DNA from: Mesostigma viride
Taxonomy: Eukaryota; Streptophyta; Mesostigmatophyceae; Mesostigmatales; Mesostigmataceae
Length of the DNA stretch: 64,000 nucleotides
Assembly: GCA_009746045.1 (NCBI GenBank)
Contig: RPFO01000082.1
Span: 2,256,506-2,320,505, forward strand
Reading direction: 5' to 3'
The notes beneath the pieces are model-generated. The model saw only the letters and a program-made list of their open reading frames with translations. It was not told where the DNA came from and ran no database searches. The position numbers and the translations under genes are program-made. Within the stretch, counting starts at the first letter, position 1; every line of letters begins with the position of its first letter. Positions 42,655 through 53,077 of the stretch are shown here, piece by piece.

Positions 42655-45600
42655 TGGGAGGATTGGAGGAGCGCGCACATGAAGTGATCGCGCATTTGGA
42701 CATGGCAAGAGACCACTTACTGCAATCTTTTGTTAAGTGGCGGACTGACTTTCTTGTCAGCCCGGACGCCAGCCTTTCGCGGGAAGCGGTCGCTTTCTTT
42801 TTGGATTGGGCTGGACAGGTGATCCAAAGTTTCCGGCACCGGGAGGACTTCCATGTTATTCAGACATATAAGCCATACCGGGAAGTCGTCCAGGAATGGT
42901 TGGATCAAATCTCGTTGGTTGATTGTCTCCAGAGTATCCGAACCAAGACAGACACGGAGTGGTCTGATTTAGAGGCGGGAGGCCATTGGCAGTCCCTCGA
43001 GTTGTTCTTCGAGGCGGAATTGAGGCGGCAACTGGAAAAGGAGAGAGCCCATCAAGTGCCGATATGGCCTTTGGGGAAGATTTTGAGGAGGTGGAAGTTC
43101 TACGTTTCGGTACGTTAACTTGCCGATATCGTTTATCGATTTGGGTTGTTTCCATTCCCTGAATAGGGCTCTATATGCTGACCAACCTTCATGGTTTGTC
43201 CTGTCATATCATGCAGGGGGGCTCCATGCCAGGGGACGTATCGGAGGATTTACCTAATTTGTCAGACTTGGTTGATAAGGTGGGTGCTTGTCCGTCGAGT
43301 TTCCACGAGCATCTTACATGGGGTCTAGCTGCAGGTAGACCCTCACCCTTTTATTGAGACTGACATGTTCGGCTAATTTCAACGGTGCCCCCAACCAATC
43401 TGTTGTCTTTTTTCAGGGGGCGGCTGCGGCGATGGCTGTTGACAGTGCTGGTATTTGGTCTGGACTCGAGATGGAAATGGTAAGCATTAAACGATATCCG
43501 GATGTCTGCATTTCGCCTGAAGTTTTAGTGAGCGCATTATGCGAAATATACAAATATCGACTAATTTTGATTTCCAATGAGCTGTCGTATTCGGTGTTGA
43601 CAGGCGGGGGGTTTGGCCTCAGCAGGCGCTGCCGGAGAGGAAGAAAACGCTGGAGGAGATGAGGATGGGGGGGATGAAAACGCTGGAGGAGATGAGGATG
43701 GGGGAGACGCTGAGGGAGAAGTGGCTGTGCAGGTACGTTCATCCGCCGCGAGTTCGTGTGATTTTTTTCGTGCTGAGGGGTATCTCCGCAGAGAGACGAT
43801 GGTGCAACAATCGAACTGAGGTCAAGTCCCTTCTTGTTCGTTTTTTTTTGTCATGCAGGCGGGGGCTGTCGCTGGGGGTACTGCGGGGGGGAAGGCGGCG
43901 AAGCCCATTGACTGAGCATGAAAGGGAAAAGCTGGATTCCCGCAAGAAGGTTGCGAAGGATCATATTATTGCTGTTGGCCTGATCATGCTTAAGTCTCCG
44001 CCCGATGGCGTCGATTCGGAGGGACCTGCGGGGTCCGAGTTTCGCAAGTACCTGACACGACTTGAGGCGGAAGTCGATGCCGATTTCGATACGGAGGTGT
44101 TGGGTGACGCTACCTTTAAGAGTGAATTGGCATATGAATTCGCAAATCTGGTGAAGTCGAAAGCCACCAAGAATTTCAAGTGGCAGCCTAAGGAGTACTC
44201 AGAGGCAAAGGTTGACAAGATCGAGAAATTCATGAAGGCTGATTTTCGTCGTCGGGCCGCTGAGGGAAAAAGGGCGCTGAATGCGGTGGCAAAGGCCAAC
44301 AGTAAGAAGAACGCGGAGGCGAAGGCGGCGGAGAAGGAGGCGAAGAAGGCGGAGAAGGAGAAGGCTAAGGAGGCCAAGAAGCAGCAGAAAACTGGACAGG
44401 TACGATTGTTGTGAAAATTTAGACCTCTCGCTGCGGGTAGACGCTGACCGGCTGCGGGACTTGGTGTTTAGTGTCAGTAAGGTATATTCCAACAGAACTT
44501 TGTTCGTCCCTGAACAGGATGTCGTGGTCGGCCTAAAGATTACTGACTTGAGCAAATCCTGCGGTCCTTTTCGATTTTTTACTTCAGGATGACGGGGGGG
44601 ACGAAGACGCCACGGTGGAGAAGAAGTTACCTGGTCATGACGCCGTGTTCGCGCTGGTGAAGGATATGCTCAAGTACTGCTCGAGTAGGCGGATGGCGGA
44701 CGTCGATGACCTGCCAAACTGGCCCGAGTTCTCCCCCTTTCTTGAGCTGCTCCGGTCACTCAACAAGCTTTTTAAGGAGGGGGTGCTCACGAGCAGTGGG
44801 AACCCGGACACCGACCCTATCATTGAAAGCTGGAAGCCTTCGAAAAAGGTCGACTCGAACAAGGAGGTCAGGGACCAGAACATCCGGAAGGCCAATTCTC
44901 TCAGGGAAACGCGTTGGATTCGGCCGGCCGATTTTCAGCAGACCGGATGTTTCAGTATGCGGATCCAGACGGTCAACGCGCTTATTTTGCCAGAGGCTTT
45001 GAGGCAGCGGCGTTTAAACCTTGAAACCATTAAGGAGAACGGCCGCATTCTCCTCAATGCGCGGGACAACGCCTTGCACTTCAAGGTTGTTGTCCCGGTC
45101 TGGCAGTTCCCTTTCCAGGCGCTTGCCGAATCTCAACCTGACCTGTTCGACAAGCAAATCTTGTGCATGCCGGATTTCGTCAAGTGGCTGAAGCATTACC
45201 ACGGCGCCAAGATTGACGCGGAGGATGTGGGGTCCAGGTACTTCCGGCCCCTTTCGGATACTGAAGTCGACGTGTGGCTTAACACGGAGTCCACCACCTC
45301 TTTCCTCGCGAGAGGACTTGAGTGGCGTACCTACGCCAGGGTGGACGAGGTGGAAGCAGTTTTGCCTCAGGAGATCGAGGGCAGTCGGCAAGTTTTCAAC
45401 CTGCTGTGCAATACTGCGATGAAGTCCTACGATCCGAAATTTTTTGAGGAACGGGTACCGGTACCGTATCTGGTTCTCCGGTACGCGGTGGTGGATGGGA
45501 ACCACTACTTTAAGGGGTTAAAGTCGTTTCTCAGGGGGCCGGATGGCGGGTGGGGAGAGGTTCGGGCAATGATGTGCGAGGGTGGGGCGGAGTCCAATTT

Positions 45601-48600
45601 CGCAAATACTCCTAAGGAGGCGGAGCACGCCTTCCAGGACCTGTTGCGGAAATTCCGTGGTGGTTACATGGGTACGAACGTCATTCTTCTCAAGGGTGGC
45701 GACCTGCTCCCGTCGTGGAGTGAGCTGCGAAATCTACCTAAGGCAAAAGAAGATGTAAGCTATCTATTTTGGCAGGGTCTAGCTGCGGGTAGACCCTCGG
45801 AATTTTCGTGGTTGTTTTTTGTGTGCGCTTCAAGTTTTTTGCGAGGGTCTCGCTGCAGCTAGACCCTCTCCTTTTTTTTGTTGGAATTTTCGTTGCGTAT
45901 TGTCGGCCGTTTCTTTTTCGAATTTTGTTAGGGTCTATCCGCAGCTATACCCCTCGCCTTTTATGACTGAGTTTTGTCGTTGCTCGCTCGATGTTAATTG
46001 ATGTCGCAGGCGGTGCTGACCGGCAAGCTGGAGAAGCTGTTCGACATCGCCAAGGGGGCGAATTCGGAGGACTTAGCCGTGGCGGATCGTACGCTGGGCC
46101 AGGCGTTGCTTGACGTGTGGAACTACAACAAGCTATATCTATACGGCAAAGTCACGCGTGGGAAGGGCCACTATATTGCGGATGGCCACTACACCAATCT
46201 GCTCACGTACATCCTCCCGGCTATGCGGCAAGCGGGGGGAAGGGAAGGGAATGTGGAGCCGGCAGCGGTGGATGTACACGAGGAGGAAGCAGAAGGAAAG
46301 AAAAAGCCGGCCCACAGCATTGCTTCAGTGCATTCCGCTTACAGTCGCACGCTGGCCAACACGTTTCTCCGTCTGACACAGGAGCAGACTGATGATCCTG
46401 CCTCAACGAAACCCGCGCCTGAGGAGGTGATGATGCAAAGGTGCAAATTCGCCAATGCAGAGGGGGAGAAGAAAGGCCAGAAGGTCTCTTGGACTTCTTT
46501 CAGGAACTTGGCCAGCCTTCCTATGATGGACGCCGTGATCGATTGCATCATGAGCTGCCAGGTTGGACCGGAAAAGCTCACCAAGTTGGTGGAGATCGCC
46601 AAGGATGTGCTGGAGTGCCTGCGGCTGACCATTTGCGCCAGATTCAAGGAGGATGTGACGCTGGAAGCGCGATGCAAGGACGCAAATGGCAAGGAGTTTG
46701 TGGCGTCTCATATTTTCGAACTCGTCTTCAATCTCCATCCTCTCGCTCGGCCGGTCGGCAGGAAGGAGATTGTGGCCAGATACCGGGAATTTTGGGATGT
46801 GGCCGTCATCATAACGAGGAACATCGCCTACCTTCTTAAAGCCAAAAAACACGCCGCACATCTGAGGATTCCGAGAAAGGATATCAGTAATGGCAAGATC
46901 GACTTTCAGGAGATTCTGCTAAAAGAGAGCGAGGACAAGACGGTGGGTTTGGCACTTTTGGCTCCGGAAGCGTTCAGGAAGTACGCTCCAAAACTTGGAT
47001 TACTCGAAGGGGGGTGAAGGAGGCGGCGATGAAGGGGCCGGTGAAGGGGCTGGAGAAGGGATCGAAGGGGAAGGGGAAGGGGAAGGAGACGGAGGCGAAG
47101 GAGGAGGAGGAGTGGGACGTGAAGTATGAGTGGCAGAGTGTGGACTGGGGCCGTCGCCGGGTCTGGTTTTGCTGTCAGTTACTAGACGGTGATGATGATG
47201 ACAAGTCGCTCGTCAAGCAGGTGGCAGGCGAGGTTGCCTCAGCTTCAGCCCGCCCCTTTCCCTTGGGCAGGTCCCTTCCGTGCCTGAGCCTGCTGAACTT
47301 GGCGAACATTTGGGGTGATAAGTGGAGTAACTTTCAGTCCAGGTGGTGGGCGTTCGGTCCTTGCCCGAAGCTTCGGACATTCCCCAACCGGGCGGGATGT
47401 ACGATAATGTGCTGAAGGCTTGCGCCCACGACTTTTTCTCCAGGTTCGAACCGATGGTGATCGTGTTTGGTACCGAGACGGAGATTAAGGGGTTTCAAGA
47501 GATAGTGGAAAGGATCGGGAAAGGGAGTGAATTGTGGGAGCGGCTTGAACAGGGGGAAGGTGATGGGGGGCCTAGGCTCGGAAGGGCGAAGAAGCGAAAA
47601 GCTTCCCACGAAGCTGGGGGATCGTCCGCCGTGGTGGAGAGGGATGACCAACAGTTGTTGGAGGGAGGGGATGGAGGGGATGGAGGTCCGGCAGGAGGGT
47701 CTAACCGCGGAGAGACCCCCGTCGAGGTCAGAACGCAGCAGGCCGAACAGATGACGGGGCCTGAAGGTGATTCGGATCCGCCTGCGGCGAAGAAGCCCGC
47801 TTCTCAAGTGACTCGACGGGCAGTCGTGTCACTTGTTGAGGATGATGGAGGTGGGCCTTCCAAGCCTGCCGCGTCGCAGCCCGTTTTTCAGGTTCCGAAG
47901 AAGCAGCTTCGGGTTCCCCCGCCGACTCTGCCCACCCCGGCGCCTCTGCCCAGTTCTCAGGTACCGAAGAAGCAGCTTCGGGTTCCCCCGCCGACTCTGG
48001 CCATTTCTCAGGTACCGAAGAAGCAGCTTCGTAAGCCAGTTGTGGCAGTGGCTGATTCGGACGACGATGCTGAGGAGGAGGAGGAGGAGGAGGACGACGA
48101 TGCTGAGGAGGAGGAGGGGAGGAGGAGGAGGAGGAGGAGGAGGAGCAGCACGTTGCTACCAAGAAATCCGCCAAGGGTGGGAAGGCTGCGGAGCACGTTG
48201 CTTCCAAGAAATCGGCCAAGGTGGGGAAGCCTCCCAAGCCTGCCCTGCCTCAGAAACGGCGTCGAAAAGCAGTTGTGCTTTCAGATTCGGACGATGAGGA
48301 GGAGAAGGAGGAGGAGGATGGCGGCGGAGAGGAGGAGGACGGGGGAAAGGAGCGCGTTGCTTCCAAGAAGTTACCCAAGACCGCGAAGACTGCCAAGGTT
48401 GCCGAGCCCGCCAAACCCGCCCCGGCGCCTGCCCCCCACCCCCAGACGGGGTCTACCTGCGAGCAGAGGTCGAAGGAAAAGGCCAAAAAGGGTAAGAAAA
48501 AATCTGCGAGTGAATTCTGGTATGTAGAGTGTTTTGATTTTTCACGGTTGGCAGTCCGATTTCTACTAACTCGATTTTAGTCATGCGTTGATGGCATGAT

Positions 48601-49177
48601 CGGTTTGCTCGCAGGTAATGAGGATGTGGAGCAGTTACTTCGCTTGGCTAATGTGGCGGTGGGCTTCGGACCAGCGGCTGTACATGCTGACACTTCCGGA
48701 CGGGAGGAGCCTAAGGGGGCGGAAGACAGTCAGGCGGGCGATGAGGATGATGACAAGCCCACGTTGGAAATGAGACTTATGGACGGGGAAATGGGGTTCG
48801 GAGCACCAGAGGCCTTTTGGTGTGATGGGTGGACTTTAGCCATTATGCAAGCAGGGAACAAGGATACGGCTACGCCAATGTATGCCAAGCTAGAAGACGT
48901 CATGCTTTATGGGCAGGTGTCTGGATACGACACCAAGTGGAGGGACGTCGCATTTAAGTTTTTCGCTGAGGGGGAGAAGGGAGGGAAGTTGAAGAACAAG
49001 TTGTGGTGGATGCCGCTGGACTACGCGATGAAGGTGGTAAAGCTGACGGATGGCAAGAGCTGGAAGGATGTGGAAGTCTGGGCGCCTGCAAAGGAGATCG
49101 ATAAGAAGAGGAGGAACTCGAAAACGGAACAGCAGATCGCGGAAGCCAAATTACGGAAGAGGCCCTCGAAAGTGTGA
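42654..49177 (+). CDS. Large spliced gene, function unknown
   Basis: Nine exons by splice sites: 42654-43109, 43217-43279, 43417-43479, 43604-43732, 43859-44399, 44588-45754, 46010-47220, 47343-48491, 48614-49177, about 1,780 codons. All introns are phase 0 except the last (phase 1). I recognise no family. Exons 1, 6 and 7 look globular and helical (FLDWAGQVIQSFRHR; LLRSLNKLFKEGVL; LCNTAMKSYDPKFFEE). Exon 4 repeats ENAGGDEDGGD twice, exon 5 ends in a Lys/Ala/Glu coiled coil, and exon 8 repeats QVPKKQLRVPPPT, then has acidic and HVASKKSAK-type basic stretches like those of nuclear proteins. One-base breaks occur in exon 5 (about 43885-43915), exon 7 (G run 47009-47014) and exon 8 (about 48111-48125); each exon length is off by the one base this predicts. 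It could be a host gene or cargo of a large element. Confidence 0.6.
43321..43342 (+). repeat. Intronic hairpin unit, copy 1
   Basis: GGGTCTAGCTGCAGGTAGAC continues to form a stem with GGGTCTA paired to TAGACCC and a short GCTGCAG-type loop. It lies in intron 2 of the unknown gene. Related units recur in intron 6, and a weak one lies at 44420-44443. Confidence 0.7.
45774..45953 (+). repeat. Three intronic hairpin units in intron 6
   Basis: Units at 45774-45797, 45844-45867 and 45930-45953 share the form AGGGTCT-A/C-GCTGCRG-N-TAGACCCT with some decay, each followed by CTC and a T-rich stretch. The spacing is about 70-86 bp, so they form a loose tandem array that fills most of the 255-bp intron. 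Confidence 0.7.
47887..48035 (+). repeat. In-frame coding repeat in exon 8 of the unknown gene
   Basis: Three copies of a segment encoding QVPKKQLR, the first two followed by VPPPT. They are nearly identical in DNA, so the expansion is recent. The protein around them is Pro/Lys-rich. Confidence 0.85.
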
Positions 49178-49479
49178 GGGAAAGTTAGCACTTGGACATG
49201 CGCTGGCAATGCTCGTCCTATGGTTAATACAAAGGTTAGGATGATGTCGAGTCTCTCCACGTAAAATTTACATGAATTACTAACTTTCAAGCCTCTCGAT
49301 GTGGAATGTACGCTCAAATTGACATGAATTAAGCATTATGACACCAAATTAGCTCGAAAATACGCGATCGGACGCCAAATTCGCGCGAAAAAAAGATATC
49401 GGACGATTGAAACTAGCGTTTTTTTCTTGCAAAATGCGCCAAAAATGACCCCATTCCGCGTGGGATCAACATCACTCCG

Positions 49480-49860
49480 TTGGGAGTCAATGTAGCACAT
49501 ATCCCTGAGAAGGGGCATATGGCTTTAAATACATCCTAGGCTACTTCATGCAAGGGTGGGAATGTAAGCAACACTTGCTCTAGGTGCCGCAAGGGCACCG
49601 GCACCACCATGCTGTCTCAGGTTCAACCCAGCTAAGGGGATCCTGGCACGGGGGAGGAAGATCATCATGGCTATGCAAGGGCTAGGGCATGGCTTCTCGA
49701 CAGAGAGCATCTCTCTGCATGGCATAGCATGGCTAAGTTCTTAATGCAACATCCATGGGGGTCCCATTATAGACAAAGCATGGCTAAATGTTGAAGGCAT
49801 CATCCATGGGGGCCATTATGGGCGCACATGCGCGTGGGCCACATGCTAGGCTAAGCCTTA
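49480..49860 (-). repeat. Tail repeat copy, 3' end of the ORF1 element at 49.9-51.3 kb
   Basis: It contains CCCTGAGAAGGGGCAT, CACCACCATG, the AGAGAGCATCTCTCT stem, GGCTAAATGTTGAAGGCATC and CATCCATGGGGGCCATTATG. In element orientation it follows directly after the ORF1 stop at 49861. Confidence 0.8.
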
Positions 49861-51350
49861 CTAATCTACACTACTGGTATATATATTCCTAGTCTGAGGT
49901 GGCAGGAGGGGCTGCCAGGGCTTGTGGTCAACGTGGATGACCGCCCCCCTCCAGTATACCGGCTTCCCCCTTGCGCTCTGCCGGAGCTGAAGGTAGGCCG
50001 GCCATAGCTCGCGTCGCCGTTGTTGCTGGGCCAGGGTCAAGTCGTCGTCCAGCGTGAAGCGAGTCTCCGAGAGCTTCTTGCGGCATTTAAGGAACGCCAG
50101 CTTGTCCGCCATGTACTTAAAGGTGAGGAGCACGGGGGCCGGGCCAGCCTTCCCCCGCGCGCGGGGGAGGCGGACAGCCGACATGTCCAGCTCACCAGTG
50201 AGTAACATGGGGGCAAGAATGGCGCGCTTAAATGCCTCAAGAAGGCTCGTGGAGGTCTCACCTGCCTGCTGGTCGAAGTGCTTGACGATGACATTGTGGC
50301 TGCGCCGGGCGATGTCGGCTTCCTCGCGAAGGTCGAGGGCTTGTTGCTTGAGTTGTGCCGAGATGGTGGAGGTGGTGGAGGTGGTGTGCTGCTTAAGCAA
50401 GTCCGCCCAGGTGGAGGGAGCATCGCCGGCCGAGCCAGCAGGCGCCGGCTGGGCGGCGATGTCCTTCACCGCCTGGGCGGTGAGGCCGGCGGTGTCATGC
50501 AAGCTCTCAAGGGCGTTGGCGGTGGCTTGAAGGCGTTGGTCGAGGTCGAGGAGCTGGGCTTTGATGTCGGCAGTGGAGGCGGAAATGGCCGTGGAGGTGG
50601 AGGCGGCGGCGGTGGAAATGTGAGGAAGTTCAGCAGTCAGCGTGCCGCCGATTGCTGCTATGTCGGCAGCAAGGGGGTCACGTGCTGCTGAAAGGCTTCC
50701 GTGAGGATGGAGCGGAGGGTGGGGACGGAAAGGGGTGGAGCCCAGATCTCGCCGTCAGAGCGCTGGAGAAGGGAGTTGAGGATGGCGTGCTGGAGATGGG
50801 GGCGGACGCAGCCGGACAGCCCGTAGATGTTGGCCCAGCGGCTGCCGTCCGGGGCGAGGAGGCGATTGATGGAGTGGAAATGGAGGCACAGGTCGTAAAG
50901 CGAAGCGTAATCCCCGAAGAAGATGCAGCGCAGAGCATCGGTCGGAGAAATGGTGGCCCAGTCGTAATCTGCGACCTTGAAAGGCCGGGGCCGAAAGCTC
51001 GGTTCTGGGCGTGAAGACCCTCCTGTGTCGTCGGCTGGGCGGGTGCGCTTGGGGTCAGGCGATGCAGATGGCGAGGCGTTAAGCCCGGGGGGTTGCTGGA
51101 CGACCACCAGTGCACGACTAGTGTCATCGCCGCCTGCCGGACCTGAAGGCGAAGCTGCAGCCTGAGCTGCAGAATTTTCATTGCCGAGCGCAGCCGCCAG
51201 GCTGCGTTGCGTCGAGGCGCGTTTGTGCGCCATATATTGCGTTTTAGATTCGGAAAATTATATCAGCATGTGCGTCTTAGAAAGACGAAGCGATAGTGAT
51301 ATTCACGGCTAAATTCGGTGCTCAAACGTGAAAGTTATGAGCTCCGACAG
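49861..51350 (-). mobile_element. ORF1-only LINE-like element, best-preserved copy
   Basis: On the minus strand, ORF1 begins MAHKRASTQRSLAAAL at 51233 and ends at 49861 after one frame break near 50658-50668, at a C5 run where the 58.4-kb copy has C6. The order is a Ser/Ala/Pro-rich head, a conserved block (DYDWATISPTDALRCIFFGD), an Ala/Thr/Ser-rich coiled coil, an RRM (HNVIVKHFD; RLPRARGKAGPAPVLLTFK) and an L1-type C-terminal domain (DDLTLAQQQRRRELWP; KPVYWRGAVIHVDHKPW). The 5' UTR from about 51350 matches the copy at 57.66 kb. No RT lies on this strand. ORF1 proteins of L1 type bind and remodel element RNA. Confidence 0.82.
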
Positions 51351-51407
51351 CCATGGCTACCTACCATGGATATGATGCCTTCAGTATTTAGCTACGCCAT
51401 GCCTTCA

Positions 51408-52481
51408 ATACCACCCCACCATTCCCCCTTCACCACGGGGTGTGGCAAGGTTGTGTCCTGTCCCCATATCTGTTCATTATTGTCGTTGATCACGTCATGC
51501 GCCGGGCACGTGCGCGCTTTACTGCTCTTAAGGGGTTCGAGCCTGGCTTGGACATCCTTAACGACAGCCTGAGCGCGCACGGCGGGGTTAAACCTGGTTA
51601 CCGCCTGGCCGACTTGATTTATGCGGATGACACCACCCTCATCGCGCGCCCCGAGCACATTCAGACCTGGCTGGACTGTCTGGGCTTGGAGGCGCGGGCG
51701 GTGGGGTTGGAGATTAGTGTCAAAACTGAGGCTATGGTGATTGGGGCTTCCAGTCGCCCGCCGCTACCCCGGCTGCTAGACGGGACGGAGGTCCCGTTTC
51801 GTGATCGCTGCTGGGAAGCATGCTTCCTGACACCGCCGCCGATGTGGACACCCGCATCGGCCTGGCCTGGGCTCGGCATCGTTCGTTGAAAACCTACTGG
51901 CACTCGAAGGTCCTCCGCGAGCACCGCAAGCGCATGCTCCTCAAGGTCCTGGTCCTCACGGTGCTCACGTATGGCGCCGAGGCATGGACGCTCACGGACA
52001 CGCTGGCGGCCAAGCTAAACGGCACGGTAACCAGGATGCTCCGTCAGGCCCTGAATGTCGGGTTTTCCACGCATAGACATCTAGAATCTTTGTACCAGGG
52101 CATGCCTCGCATTTCGGACGAGATTAGACAGCGTAGGATAGCATTCGTAGGACATCTTGCTCGCACCAGCCAGGTAGATGACCGCCCTCGGTCTGGCCGG
52201 CCCACAGCGGCTTGGCCAGCCAGGCCGGCATATCCTGACCTGGCCTGGCCCTCACGGACATTCCTAAGAAGGTAGGCAAACATGTCATGACCCAGTACCC
52301 ACAGCAGTTGATGGCTGACCTAGTGGTCCCAGCGCAGTTTGAAAATCGCATTCACTCCCTCTCTCTTGCTTGGACTGCTATGCAGGACAAGAGGAGGTGG
52401 AAGACCATTGTCCAGGCTCATACGCCCGCCCCTGTGGGCAAGCCCCCTCCCCCCAAGCGGAAGGGGCGCTTTGCTGAGTAG
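51408..52481 (+). pseudogene. Truncated non-LTR reverse transcriptase
   Basis: The sequence starts abruptly in RT motif B (GVWQGCVLSPYLFIIVVDHV), continues to LADLIYADDTTLIA (motif C, YADD) and GLEISVKTEAMV, then after a frame change near 51820-51840 to YWHSKVLREHRKRMLLKVL, TYGAEAWTLTD, LYQGMPRISDEIRQRRIAFVGHLAR. The AEAWTL...P-R-I-S..I..RR....GH..R pattern is common in RTE/CR1/Jockey-like LINE thumbs. The N-terminal RT and endonuclease are missing. Its 3' flank runs into the same tail repeat as the ORF1-only elements. The clade is uncertain. Confidence 0.82.
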
Positions 52482-52559
52482 TATAGGTAGGGTTTTCTAG
52501 ATTAGATTAGCTTATAGAGTTAGATTAGTTCGGTTTCGCGGCTTTGCCCCCCCCCTCCA

Positions 52560-52930
52560 TCCATCCACGGGAATATGTGCTACATGATCTCCCAACGGAG
52601 TCATGTTATAATTTAATTTAATGCCTTCAATGGGACCTCCCATGGATGTTGCAGTCAGCATTTAGCCATGCTATGCCTAAGCAGGGAGCTACTCTCTGCT
52701 GAGATGCCCATGTGTTTACCAGCTATAGCCTAGCCACATACCTTCCACCCCATATGTCACTGATGCAGGCCTTCTAGGCCCTCTCCTCAAGCCGCCTTAA
52801 TGTGTGCCTGTGCTTGTTTAGGAGGCATGAACCATCATGGCGGTACGTGCAGGTGCACCTTGTGCACCCAGAGCCTGCAGGTGATAGTTGTACATCCTAC
52901 ACCTGCAGGTTGTCGCCCTGATTGTATTAC
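52560..52930 (+). repeat. Tail repeat copy downstream of the LINE RT fragment
   Basis: The ordered landmarks are GGGACCTCCCATGGATG, GCATTTAGCCATGC, the CTCTCTGCTGAGATGCC stem, ACCAGCTATAGCCTAGCC, CACCCCATATGTC, GCAGGCCTTCTAGGCCCTCTC, GGAGGCATGAACCATCATGG and CTGCAGGTTGT, ending at TGTATTACAAACCCATAT. There the RING-RT element is inserted, and the repeat resumes at 57559. Confidence 0.85.
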
Positions 52931-53077
52931 AAACCCATATATATTAAAAATATAATTACTTACAGCAGAGTGAAATCACTCAAACCAAAGCAAACGCCCA
53001 GCTATAAACCTATATACAGAGCCATGTCAAAGCTCTATACTACGATAAGACCAATGGAAACGCCTAACGGGAGGAAC

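Noticed and set aside
51345-51407. Terminal inverted repeat for the ORF1 element (GGCTAAATACTGAAGGCATC-like at its 5' side, the complement in its tail)
   Set aside because: The other complete copy at 57.66 kb lacks this 5' sequence. It is better explained as a stray tail-repeat fragment joined to the RT fragment.
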